DNA from: Butyrivibrio sp.
GTDB lineage: Bacteria > Bacillota > Clostridia > Lachnospirales > Lachnospiraceae
DNA: 64,000 nucleotides
Direction: 5' to 3'
NCBI GenBank assembly: GCA_015056575.1
Contig: SVGA01000012.1
Coordinates: 1-64,000 of the forward strand
Shown: piece after piece, positions 16,369 to 24,906 of the stretch
How the letters are laid out: every line of letters starts with the position of its first letter
Numbering within the stretch: the first letter of the stretch is position 1
The notes under the pieces: generated by a model
The model's input: only the letters and a program-made list of their open reading frames with translations
What the model was told of the DNA's origin: nothing
The model's database searches: none
Position numbers and translations under genes: made by a program

Positions 16369-17025
16369 CTAATGGTTAATGTTATCTAAATCTATTCTGC
16401 GCCTTCCTTCCGAAATAGCCGCTTCTATGTCATGGCTTGCCATCACCACGGTGATGCCCTGAGCGTTTACAACGTCAAGAAGCCTGTTTATCTCTATTGA
16501 TGCTGCGGGATCCAGATTTCCGGTGGGCTCATCCACCAGAAGTACCTTGGGATTATTGATGATAGCCCTGGCAAGGCACACCTTTTGCTGCTCTCCGCCG
16601 GATATTTCTCCCGGAAAACGCTTGTGAAGGTTATCGATCCCCAGCATGGTAAGTACATTGACTATCTTCTTTTCTGCCCCCTGATATGAGCCTCCCGTGG
16701 CCAGTATGGCCAAAACAAGGTTGTCATATACACTCTTGTTCCGGATCAGTTTGAAATCCTGGAAAATAACCCCAATTTCTCTTCTGTAAAAAGGTATTTC
16801 TCTTTTTGATATCTTTCCTATATCCCTGCCGTCAACGGTAATGGTCCCGGAATCCGGCTCGATTTCCTTAAGGAGCATCCTGATAAGGGTGGTCTTTCCG
16901 GAACCGCTCTCACCTGTAAGGACCACAAATTCCCCTTCTTCTATATCCTCTGAAAAGTCGCTGTATACAAGAGTTTTCCCATCTTCTGTTTCATAGCTTT
17001 TAGTCACATGAGAAAATCGGATCAT
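16369..17025 (-). CDS. FtsE-like ABC ATPase without a permease partner
   Basis: A 218-aa ABC ATPase with Walker A GESGSGKTT, Q-loop VIFQDFKLI (an FtsE-type signature), LSGGQ variant ISGGEQQKV, Walker B VLLVDEPTG and H-loop MASHD. FtsE normally pairs with FtsX to activate peptidoglycan hydrolases across the membrane. No FtsX or other permease gene lies beside it. Its start overlaps the STAS gene stop (ATGA), and the next gene encodes a two-TM coiled-coil ATPase that might replace FtsX. A role in opening the wall for the CIS is conceivable but unproven. A normal division FtsE elsewhere in the genome cannot be excluded. Confidence 0.85.
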   Translation of the reverse strand: MIRFSHVTKSYETEDGKTLVYSDFSEDIEEGEFVVLTGESGSGKTTLIRMLLKEIEPDSGTITVDGRDIGKISKREIPFYRREIGVIFQDFKLIRNKSVYDNLVLAILATGGSYQGAEKKIVNVLTMLGIDNLHKRFPGEISGGEQQKVCLARAIINNPKVLLVDEPTGNLDPAASIEINRLLDVVNAQGITVVMASHDIEAAISEGRRRIDLDNINH

Positions 17026-17321
17026 TGCACACTCAGAACTTTCTGAAGCCCGGTAACTCTCAGAACTTCAATAACGCCTTCCGTCGCGTTGATAATGAGA
17101 AACTTACCACCCTTTGAGTCGGCAGTTTTTTGCCCTATCAGCAGTGCCCTGAGTCCTGCACTTGAAATATAGGGGACATCCTGAAGGTTCAGTATTACAC
17201 TGGGGCACTTCTGAAAAGCTTTCAGGATCTCATTTTGAAGTTCCGGGGAAGCGTTGGCATCCACTTTTCCATGAACATTCAGCTGAAGCTTGTCATCGCT
17301 TCTGGTTTCATCAATTGTCAT
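17022..17321 (-). CDS. STAS-domain anti-anti-sigma-like protein
   Basis: A 99-aa single-domain STAS protein similar to SpoIIAA/RsbV. The segment VPYISSAGLRALLIG contains the conserved phosphorylatable serine region at the start of the switch helix. In partner switching, phosphorylation by a GHKL kinase inactivates such proteins and a SpoIIE-type phosphatase reactivates them. Candidates for both are in this window (15473-16351 and 1371-3110). No sigma-factor gene is nearby, so the switch may act on protein partners of the apparatus. The stop overlaps the FtsE-like gene start, so the two are coupled. Confidence 0.88.
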   Translation of the reverse strand: MTIDETRSDDKLQLNVHGKVDANASPELQNEILKAFQKCPSVILNLQDVPYISSAGLRALLIGQKTADSKGGKFLIINATEGVIEVLRVTGLQKVLSVQ

Positions 17322-17339
17322 GTCTTTTTCTCCATAAAC

Positions 17340-18398
17340 TTACTTTAGCGTTATGGCACCGTCATAGAGTGCCTCCTCATCAAGCACAACGTGCTTTTCC
17401 GAAGGGATAGTGGCATTCAGGTCAAGATAGCTGTTTCCGTCCATAACAGCCTCTTTTTCCATCTGAAGAAGTCTTATCCTGGTCCTTATGGGCTTGAACT
17501 GATCAAGAAGAAAGGTGAGCTGGTGACGAAGCTCCTCTGTCATTTTCCTGTTGATAAGGATCGTAACATCAAAAACTCCTCCCTCCTGAAGCCTGTTCTC
17601 CAAAAGGATGGCATCATCGCCAAGAACGATCCTGAGTATCCTCTCGATCACCCACTTGGTGCCCTTCATCCTGTTAAGCTGATATGCCTCCTTGACTATT
17701 GTCCTTAGAACATCCTCCGGAAGGAAGCCGCCCTTAAGGTCAATGCCAAACCAGGAACCGTACATCTCAAGAAGCTCTGCAGAGCATCTGTCCAGATCCA
17801 GCATCTCGTAGAGTTTTTCGTTCTGATCGCTGATATCATTGTAGATACTGGAGAAGATGGACATATATCTGTGAAAAAAGCTTCCTCTTTGCCTGTATAT
17901 CTCGGGGAAAGCCCCCATGAAATTGTCACCTCTGGCACCTACTCTGATCTTACCGACAGAACCCTTTCCCGCTCCCAGCATCTCCACTGCCACAAACAGG
18001 AACCTGCCGGTGATGTCGTAAAGCAAAAGATCATCGGTATTTACGAATCTTTTGGCGTTTAGTCTTGTGAGCAAAGAGACTTTGTCCAGAGGATCGATCG
18101 TCTCATCACATAAATATCCATCAAGGTCTAGGCTTTGTCCTTCTCCCACCACAATATCTTGGGTGTTAAATGCCATAACATAAATATAACACACCATTTC
18201 CTCCGGCAAAAGGAGGTTGCAGGAAAGGCGCCCCCATTCAGAGTCGTCCACCACGCCGTCTATAGGCTTAAGAAAAGCGAAATGATCCCTTTTGGTCTCG
18301 TCGACTATAAGGGTATCGTTGTCCTCAAGATTAAAACCATATACGCAGCCCTGTTTTATTCTGTTGTTCCTGATCGAATACCAAATATCGTTAGCCAT
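17340..18398 (-). CDS. CIS baseplate wedge protein, phage tail protein I-like
   Basis: A 352-aa protein. The middle part, FPEIYRQRGSFFHRYMSIF through EMYGSWFGIDLKG and RTIVKEAYQLNRMKGTKWVIERILR, is characteristic of P2 gpI / tail protein I domains. These form part of the baseplate wedge with gp6-like proteins. The N-terminal 150 residues are beta-rich and less conserved. It directly follows two baseplate-J-like genes, the standard wedge order in Afp/PVC-type loci. The usual next gene, a tail fibre, is missing and a STAS gene takes its place. Confidence 0.85.
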   Translation of the reverse strand: MANDIWYSIRNNRIKQGCVYGFNLEDNDTLIVDETKRDHFAFLKPIDGVVDDSEWGRLSCNLLLPEEMVCYIYVMAFNTQDIVVGEGQSLDLDGYLCDETIDPLDKVSLLTRLNAKRFVNTDDLLLYDITGRFLFVAVEMLGAGKGSVGKIRVGARGDNFMGAFPEIYRQRGSFFHRYMSIFSSIYNDISDQNEKLYEMLDLDRCSAELLEMYGSWFGIDLKGGFLPEDVLRTIVKEAYQLNRMKGTKWVIERILRIVLGDDAILLENRLQEGGVFDVTILINRKMTEELRHQLTFLLDQFKPIRTRIRLLQMEKEAVMDGNSYLDLNATIPSEKHVVLDEEALYDGAITLK

Positions 18399-18421
18399 TA
18401 TCCATCTGCTCCGGATGTGTT

Positions 18422-20518
18422 TTATTTATCGGATGTAACCAATTCTATTATTATCTCTCCCGGGTAACACAGGCAGTCAAATCTGGGATAGATGTCATAC
18501 TCCCTCATCTGGGCCAGCTTCCCGTTTTCGGAGTGAAGAGACAGATCATAAACATACTCAACGCAGGAGAGATCTTCAATAGCATGGAACACATCCTCAA
18601 ACATGAGCTTGTCTCCGAAATTATGCTCCGAGTTTACATAATCGATCTTACTGCGTATTCTCTCCTCAATCTGACTCCGGCAGTCCGTAAAGTGCTTCTT
18701 GACATAAACGGTGCATTTTACACCTATAGCCGCGAAAGAAGGCTTAATGATCCTGAAATCCGAGGTCAAAAGATGTCTCTCTTTAAGCCTCTCTTTTATC
18801 TTGGACGTATATATTCCCGAGAGTCTCGGAAACTTCTCGTCGGAATCCGGAAGCACCACCACGTTTACCAGATTGGTATTGTCATTCATATATGCCCTGG
18901 CCTTTCTGATGCAAAGCCCGGGAGTAGTCTTTACAATATACTCGTAATCCGAGGCGGTGACTGCCCTGTAGGGAGTCCGTATATCCTTGATAAATCTCTC
19001 CTTGACCTCATCGAGACTCTCTCTGAAGGAGCCTCCCGTTCCGGGACCCGGATTGTAAAAGCCGTCGGGAATAATGTCATTATCTATAAAAAGCATATTG
19101 CCTTCGCTGATATTCCCTCTGGGGCCGCTGTTTTCGGCGACGCTTCCCATGAACAGATCCGCATCTATAAAATCGCCGGGATCCTCGATAATGATCCTTC
19201 CCTCTCCCTCAAGAAGATGATAGTAGAGAGCTCCTTCGCCCTTCTTTTCCGGTCTTACAAAGTCATATATATACCCGTCATCGGCCTTTCTTCTGGCTAT
19301 AAGGAAGAAGGACTCGTGAACGATATTGCTGCTGGGGATATCGATTTCCTGATCGTCGTATCCTATGACCTTACCTACGTTATATCGCCGCATGACTTCT
19401 TCACTGTAGATGATGACTCTGACACAGTCCTTGGCCTTTATGGGGGCGTAGCCGAAGCTTTCCCTGTCAAAGGAAAAAGTCACTCTTCCGTCATGTCGGT
19501 CCTTGTAGATACAGAATCTTCCTCTCTGACCGGGGCCGGATGCAAGCTCGTACCTTCTGTAGGATGAACCCTTCTCTTCCTTGCCGAATACCAGATAGTA
19601 AACCTGCTCACTGCCAAGGGGAGAAGTTACGGTGATGGAATCATTTCTTCCGAAGGTCTGGGAAAAAGCCTTTGTGTCCTTTTGCCAAACCTCAAACAAA
19701 AAGCCATAGACATTGGTGATCCTGGGAACCAGATCATACTCCGCCCTGGTAAGAGTTGCTCTTATGCAGTACCCTTCTATCGGGGTATCCTTGCATATTG
19801 AGAGCCTTTCCTTGGGAAGTGAGATCCTGATCTCGCCACTCTGAAGAAAAGCACAGGTGAAATCCCTGACATTTATCTCCTTGAATCCCGTATCCGTAAA
19901 GCATTCCCATTTAAGGTCGGCAAAGATATGCTCGGTCCTGTCTTCGGTCTTATTTCTTGTGGCTTTCCCGATGACCTTGACGTAGAATATCAGCTCTTTT
20001 AACGAAGACGGATCATTGTCAAAAACAAAGTATACGCTGTTTCCCTTCTTTGGCTGCTCCCCGAAGAATCTGGCGGGAACGCTTATCTCCCTGTCCAGAA
20101 CAAAACTGACATCTCTGAAATTATCATCTTCGGCGGCAAAAACTCCAAGGAGTCTTGACACTCCGACATTCACCTCTTTGTTGGTCTCAAATATGAGATC
20201 TCCCAGGTGGAATCTCTCCCCCGCCTTTAACAGAGTACTTTCGGCTATATGATCTGATGACAAAAGAACCTTCGAACACTTTCCGCGCCGCGGCACGAAT
20301 CCCGCCATCTTAAGGAGCGCCATTCTTGCCCTGTAGCTTAGTGTCACGATCTCCGCCCCCTGAAGGGCTGAAAAAGCCGTCAGATTCTCAAGAATGGTGA
20401 TCCCGGGATCGGATGCATTGTAGTTGGTCCATTCGGAGGATCTTATGGGGAGTTCTCTGTAGACATCCTCCATCCTCTCCTCATAGGTTCTGTTTTTCAG
20501 TTCATCAACACTTAGCAT
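18422..20518 (-). CDS. CIS baseplate protein, second baseplate-J-like wedge component
   Basis: A 698-aa protein. The N-terminal segment (SEWTNYNASDPGITILENL, TLSYRARMALLKMAGFVPRR) and the C-terminal segment RTPYRAVTASDYEYIVKTTPGLCIRKARAY are typical of putative baseplate assembly proteins related to phage gpJ/T4 gp6. With the 1023-aa protein upstream it probably forms the wedge heterodimer (Afp11/Afp12-like). The ATG is preceded by AAGG and lies 11 bp after the upstream gene. Confidence 0.87.
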   Translation of the reverse strand: MLSVDELKNRTYEERMEDVYRELPIRSSEWTNYNASDPGITILENLTAFSALQGAEIVTLSYRARMALLKMAGFVPRRGKCSKVLLSSDHIAESTLLKAGERFHLGDLIFETNKEVNVGVSRLLGVFAAEDDNFRDVSFVLDREISVPARFFGEQPKKGNSVYFVFDNDPSSLKELIFYVKVIGKATRNKTEDRTEHIFADLKWECFTDTGFKEINVRDFTCAFLQSGEIRISLPKERLSICKDTPIEGYCIRATLTRAEYDLVPRITNVYGFLFEVWQKDTKAFSQTFGRNDSITVTSPLGSEQVYYLVFGKEEKGSSYRRYELASGPGQRGRFCIYKDRHDGRVTFSFDRESFGYAPIKAKDCVRVIIYSEEVMRRYNVGKVIGYDDQEIDIPSSNIVHESFFLIARRKADDGYIYDFVRPEKKGEGALYYHLLEGEGRIIIEDPGDFIDADLFMGSVAENSGPRGNISEGNMLFIDNDIIPDGFYNPGPGTGGSFRESLDEVKERFIKDIRTPYRAVTASDYEYIVKTTPGLCIRKARAYMNDNTNLVNVVVLPDSDEKFPRLSGIYTSKIKERLKERHLLTSDFRIIKPSFAAIGVKCTVYVKKHFTDCRSQIEERIRSKIDYVNSEHNFGDKLMFEDVFHAIEDLSCVEYVYDLSLHSENGKLAQMREYDIYPRFDCLCYPGEIIIELVTSDK

Positions 20519-20529
20519 ACTTTTATACC

Positions 20530-23500
20530 TTACTTGTTGGTAATGATCACTTTATGCTGCCCGTTTCTGGGTACCATAAAGGGTGTAACTTCTATTTCTT
20601 TTGTATCCATCTCATGCTCGCCGGTGGAGTCCACGTAGTGTCCTATCATCGTTATCCTTTGGATGACGGTGCGGCTTCTAAGTACTCCAAGTCTCATGAG
20701 GATCTGCGATTCCTTGGGAAGGCTTCCTATCTCCCAGCCATCACCTTCCGGGCTTCTGGCAGGGTTCAGGTAATCCGAAAGAACAGTCTTGACCTCATTC
20801 TGTACCTCAAAGGAATCATCCATGTCCATCACAAGCGCCCACACGCACACGGAAATGTCCACAAATATCGGCTCAACCATATGCAGATTGTCTGAAGAGA
20901 TGGTGACTTCGCAATTCTTAAGTATCTCCCGCTGAAGCCTGGAGGCGATCCGGTGAAAAGAGAAAGCTCCGTCCGCATAGTCCTTCATAAGAAGAACGAC
21001 AGAGATATCCGATGGATCAAAGCTTCCGTCTATCCTTTCTCCCACAACGATCCTGGCCCTGTCTATGCTGTCGGAAAACTCAAGGCAGAACCTCTCGTAG
21101 TCTCTCTCGGACACCAGCTTGTATCTTGAATTCATGATCCCCGCGCATCTTAGAAGCGCATGATCTATGGTCTCAAGATTGGTTCCCCCATGGGCTTTTA
21201 TGGGGTTGAATACAGTATCGATATAAGGGGCAGACCCTGTTAATCCAACGATCTCACCCTCATTTAAGTTTCCGTTCTCGCCATCGGTGGAACGTATCCT
21301 GGCTTTAAAGGCCACATCATCAGTCACCCTTGGCATATCGCAGGTTGCGCCGTCGGAGAACATGATGTTTCCGGTCATCCTGTCTATCCGATAGCATCTC
21401 TTATTGGGGGCGTCGGCAAAGTGGTCAACCTCCTGCCACAGAACATAGAAGGCCGATATCCTTCCAAGGAAATCATATTCCGCTCTTACCTTTTCGGGGC
21501 ATTCCTCCAAAAGCCTGTCCATCTCCTCTTTTCTGGTATAGCCGATCTCGTTTACCCATACCTCGGCATCAAGGATATTTTCGGCTCCAAGAGGCATTTT
21601 CAGATTCGGAACAATGTCGTCGATATAGTAATCCCTCTCATCGGAGGTCTGTACATTGGTAACCACGACGGCATTAAGGCACAGCCTAGCTATTCTCGGA
21701 AGAAATACATCCTTTTCGTTTCTCTGGGCCTTAGCCCGAAGAAGTCGTATCCAGTACAGCCTGTTTCCCTCAATAACCCTTTCGGCCATATCTGCAGGAG
21801 GCATGAACATCACTGTCCCGGACCTGGTGAAATTCTCTGTAAGATCCGTAAACCTCATCTCCGCAAAGCCTGCGGCTGTGCTGTACTCCATCCTTATCTT
21901 GACACCGCTCTGGTTGTTAATGTCCGATAACTGGAAATAGATACTTACGGGTCCTTCCGTCATCTTCCTGTCAAGTCCGATATAGACCGCATCCTCGTGG
22001 TAATCTATACCGGAAAGTATTGTAAAGGGCTCACCATCATAGAGCTTAGCCGTAATGTCTTCCTTTTTGGTTCCCGCTATCCTCTCAATCCTTGCCGGAT
22101 TGGTAAATCTTCCCTCATAGGAGTAGGATATCTTAAGTCCCGATATGGTGGGATAAGTATGTATCGCAGGTCTCATGTAACAGTTGGCGGACTTGACTAT
22201 CCTCATTCTGATACACCTGCCACTGTAGGGTCCGGACTCCGACCTGGCCCAGTCATCGGGGCAAATAAAGCTCAGTTTGTAATCCCCGTCCTCACAGCTC
22301 TCAAACATACCGGTATATTCCGTATCGCACTTTATCTTCTTCCAGCCTATGCCGTTGAAGTATTCCAGTGTCACTTCGTCAACCTTTGCCTGAGCAGGAT
22401 TATCATAGGGAGTCTTTCTGGGCTTTCTCTTTATGATCGCAAGCTCGGCCTCCTCTTCCTCGGCACTTATCCGAAGATTGTTCTCATGATATGTGGTCTT
22501 GAAGCTCAGTGTTATTCTGGAACCGGCTTTAGTAAAGCAGGGATCGTGCCCTATATAGCATTCGTTAAATACCGTAAGCTCCTCCGAAAAAGGATTGAAC
22601 CTGGCGGCATCCAGTTCCTGCATACCGTCTCCCACATATTCGGGGATCCTGGATCTTCCCCCTGCAGAAAGGGATACGCCCTCTATTTCAAGAGAATCCG
22701 TCATGGTCTTTTTGCTCTCAAGAATGACCACCCCATATTCTTTTTCGGTAATGGTCACCTTCTGCAGCAGTTCCTTTTTAATGAGCCTGAAGGTCTTTTT
22801 ATCCTCAAGAAGCTTTACTTCGTCAAACTCCGTAAACCCTTTTTTCGTATAATACTTAAATACAAGTTCTTTTCTCTCGATCCTCTTAATAACTTCAGAG
22901 GCTCCCTCAAGCCTGATATAAACAGGCTCGTTTATACCGTCAAACAGTCTCTGTTCGTATATGGTAAAGACGCTTATGCCAACGTTTGTCTTCTCACCGA
23001 AAAGAGTAAACGGCGGCACGAAGGGTGATTGCTCAATCTCGCCGTCCTGTCCCGATGCGCTGTCCGAAGAAAGAAGCATATCCTCCGCCATTTCTTCCTC
23101 ATCCGAAGAATACTCCACCTCTCCCGTCAGTATATCCGGGGTCCTGATGTCTCCAAAGATCGGAGAGATCGTACCGTTTTCCGCATCGGTGGCAAAGACG
23201 TTCCTGATACTGGCGTCTGTTATATAGAGATTTCTCTCGGTCTCAAATACAACAAAGCCGGATTCCGTGCCATCGGATTCGGCGGTAAGTCTCGTTCCCT
23301 TGGGCACCTGGGTTCCCATAAGTCCTGCCTGCCCGTAATTAAAGATAACTATACTGGCTGCGGGCTGAGCCGGACGAAGGGTAGCGTCCAGCATATTCAC
23401 AAATTCCATGTGATAGCGCTCAGGCATCTGACTCATGAGCATGTTGTTCTCAAGAGTCTGCCGTGCAAAGATCTGGGCGATGACCGAACCCGCATCGGGA

Positions 23501-23601
23501 TTGTCTTTGTCGAACTTCCACTCGGGAGTATAGCTTTTTCTGAGCTTCTCTATTTTATTTTCGATGTCCTCAATCGTCTGAGGTTTAAAAGCATTTGTCA
23601 T
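20530..23601 (-). CDS. CIS baseplate J-like protein (gp6/Afp11 type)
   Basis: A 1023-aa protein. The N-terminus (DKDNPDAGSVIAQIFARQTLENN, FVNMLDATLRPAQPAAS) and the C-terminal core (HGGTNLETIDHALLRCAGIM, VSERDYERFCLEFSDSIDRA) match large baseplate J-like proteins of Afp/PVC-type loci. It forms the wedge ring that starts sheath contraction. Its ATG overlaps the gp25 stop (TGATG), so translation is coupled. At over 1000 residues it is within the size range seen for the larger CIS wedge proteins. Confidence 0.88.
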   Translation of the reverse strand: MTNAFKPQTIEDIENKIEKLRKSYTPEWKFDKDNPDAGSVIAQIFARQTLENNMLMSQMPERYHMEFVNMLDATLRPAQPAASIVIFNYGQAGLMGTQVPKGTRLTAESDGTESGFVVFETERNLYITDASIRNVFATDAENGTISPIFGDIRTPDILTGEVEYSSDEEEMAEDMLLSSDSASGQDGEIEQSPFVPPFTLFGEKTNVGISVFTIYEQRLFDGINEPVYIRLEGASEVIKRIERKELVFKYYTKKGFTEFDEVKLLEDKKTFRLIKKELLQKVTITEKEYGVVILESKKTMTDSLEIEGVSLSAGGRSRIPEYVGDGMQELDAARFNPFSEELTVFNECYIGHDPCFTKAGSRITLSFKTTYHENNLRISAEEEEAELAIIKRKPRKTPYDNPAQAKVDEVTLEYFNGIGWKKIKCDTEYTGMFESCEDGDYKLSFICPDDWARSESGPYSGRCIRMRIVKSANCYMRPAIHTYPTISGLKISYSYEGRFTNPARIERIAGTKKEDITAKLYDGEPFTILSGIDYHEDAVYIGLDRKMTEGPVSIYFQLSDINNQSGVKIRMEYSTAAGFAEMRFTDLTENFTRSGTVMFMPPADMAERVIEGNRLYWIRLLRAKAQRNEKDVFLPRIARLCLNAVVVTNVQTSDERDYYIDDIVPNLKMPLGAENILDAEVWVNEIGYTRKEEMDRLLEECPEKVRAEYDFLGRISAFYVLWQEVDHFADAPNKRCYRIDRMTGNIMFSDGATCDMPRVTDDVAFKARIRSTDGENGNLNEGEIVGLTGSAPYIDTVFNPIKAHGGTNLETIDHALLRCAGIMNSRYKLVSERDYERFCLEFSDSIDRARIVVGERIDGSFDPSDISVVLLMKDYADGAFSFHRIASRLQREILKNCEVTISSDNLHMVEPIFVDISVCVWALVMDMDDSFEVQNEVKTVLSDYLNPARSPEGDGWEIGSLPKESQILMRLGVLRSRTVIQRITMIGHYVDSTGEHEMDTKEIEVTPFMVPRNGQHKVIITNK

Positions 23602-24056
23602 CAGTAGTCTTCTTCCGTATCAATTATTTCGGATTCATAGTACTCTTCTTCATCATCCGGTTCAGGCTCCGCGTTGAGGTAGAACGGGAATACCAGATTA
23701 TCTCTCTGGTTGGTGGCAGCCAGGGTATAATCTATATTTATCATAATGTATCCCTGCTGTGCCTGCATGTCGGTTGTTATATTAACCTCGCTTACCCTGG
23801 GCTCCTGCCGAAGTATCGCGCTTGTTAAGTCCCTTCGCATAATTGTCAGTTCCGTAAGTGACGCATCCATGAAAACGTAAGATGCCGTTTCCGTTCCGAA
23901 GCCCGGCCTTGTGATTCGCTCAGTGACCTGGGTCATAAGGATTATATATATCGATTCCTTAACACTCCTTACACCGTCCGCCATTTTAAATCTGCCTGTG
24001 GCGGGATCTATCTGTGGCGGGAAAGCCACTCCCGTGCCTAAAAATGATTGTTCCAT
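23601..24056 (-). CDS. gp25/GPW-like baseplate wedge protein
   Basis: A 151-aa protein with the gp25 core SVKESIYIILMTQVTERITRPGFGTE. The conserved GxG segment and the following region join wedge and hub and template sheath assembly. The last 30 residues are very acidic (EPDDEEEYYESE), an unusual tail for this short protein. It has a CGGAGG Shine-Dalgarno and lies between the gp5-like spike and the J-like protein. Confidence 0.92.
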   Translation of the reverse strand: MEQSFLGTGVAFPPQIDPATGRFKMADGVRSVKESIYIILMTQVTERITRPGFGTETASYVFMDASLTELTIMRRDLTSAILRQEPRVSEVNITTDMQAQQGYIMINIDYTLAATNQRDNLVFPFYLNAEPEPDDEEEYYESEIIDTEEDY

Positions 24057-24074
24057 GCGTTTCCTCCGTGCTCA

Positions 24075-24887
24075 TCATCCCAGCTTGACGGGTGTTCCGT
24101 CTACCGCCACCGGGCCGCTGCTTTTCAGGTTCAAAGTGGAATTGCCCTGAATGCTGGCATTGCCGCCTTCTATGGTCAGTCTGCTGTTGGCCTTTATCTC
24201 GGCGGAGTCATTCTCTGATATCTTGAGCTTGTTGGACTCCAGTGTTACCGTTCCGTTACTGCCATTCATGATGAGCTTTATGTTGTCCCCGACCTTAATG
24301 GTGAGCTTTTGCTTTGCAAAGATCTCCATCTGGCCGTTTTCGGTTTTCATCTCGATCTTGTTTTCGCTTTCCTTGTCCGAAATGAGGATACGTTTTTTCT
24401 CGTTGTCTATTTCTACCTTGTGAAGGGACTTTGAGGTGTAGACGGTGATCTTGTCGTTATCCCCCTCCCCCTCCGGGTTATCAATTATAGTTATGGTATT
24501 GCCGTTCCTTGTGGTTATCCTCTTTATCTTGTTCTTGTCATCAAAGGCGCCCTTGACAAAGGATGAATTGTTCTTCGGAACCGCCCCTATAATAAAAGCT
24601 CTTTCGATATTACCCTGTTCAAAAACAACCAGCACCTGATCGCCTATCTCCGGAACAAAATAGTCTCCCCACTTGGTGCCTCCGTAAGGGAATGCCATTC
24701 TCGCCCAAACCAATCTGTTCTCACTGTAATCCCTGGTGTTGATGTCCACCTGAACAAATCCCTGCTTGTCCTGATCGTAATTCTTGACCACCTGGGCAAC
24801 CATGACACCGCTTATTCTGTTTTCCCCCATCCGGGTCTTTTCCATCTGACGCCTTGCAACGTCATCCACATAATCAAAAATCGGCAT
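24075..24887 (-). CDS. VgrG C-terminal half: gp5-like OB fold plus beta-helix spike
   Basis: A 270-aa protein. The N-terminal OB-fold segment (VMVAQVVKNYDQDKQGFVQV, VWARMAFPYGGTKWGDYF, EIGDQVLVVFEQGNIERAFI) is that of phage baseplate protein V/gp5. It is followed by a repetitive beta-helix stretch (KIEMKTENGQMEIFAKQKL, TVTLESNKLKISE) ending DGTPVKLG. I chose the ATG at 24887, which has a GGGAGGAG ribosome-binding site; longer in-frame starts would overlap the upstream gene. The gp27-like half is a separate gene at 24907-26073, so the usual VgrG/Afp8 is split in two. Confidence 0.88.
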   Translation of the reverse strand: MPIFDYVDDVARRQMEKTRMGENRISGVMVAQVVKNYDQDKQGFVQVDINTRDYSENRLVWARMAFPYGGTKWGDYFVPEIGDQVLVVFEQGNIERAFIIGAVPKNNSSFVKGAFDDKNKIKRITTRNGNTITIIDNPEGEGDNDKITVYTSKSLHKVEIDNEKKRILISDKESENKIEMKTENGQMEIFAKQKLTIKVGDNIKLIMNGSNGTVTLESNKLKISENDSAEIKANSRLTIEGGNASIQGNSTLNLKSSGPVAVDGTPVKLG

Positions 24888-24906
24888 AGTCTCCTCCCAT
24901 ATTCCC

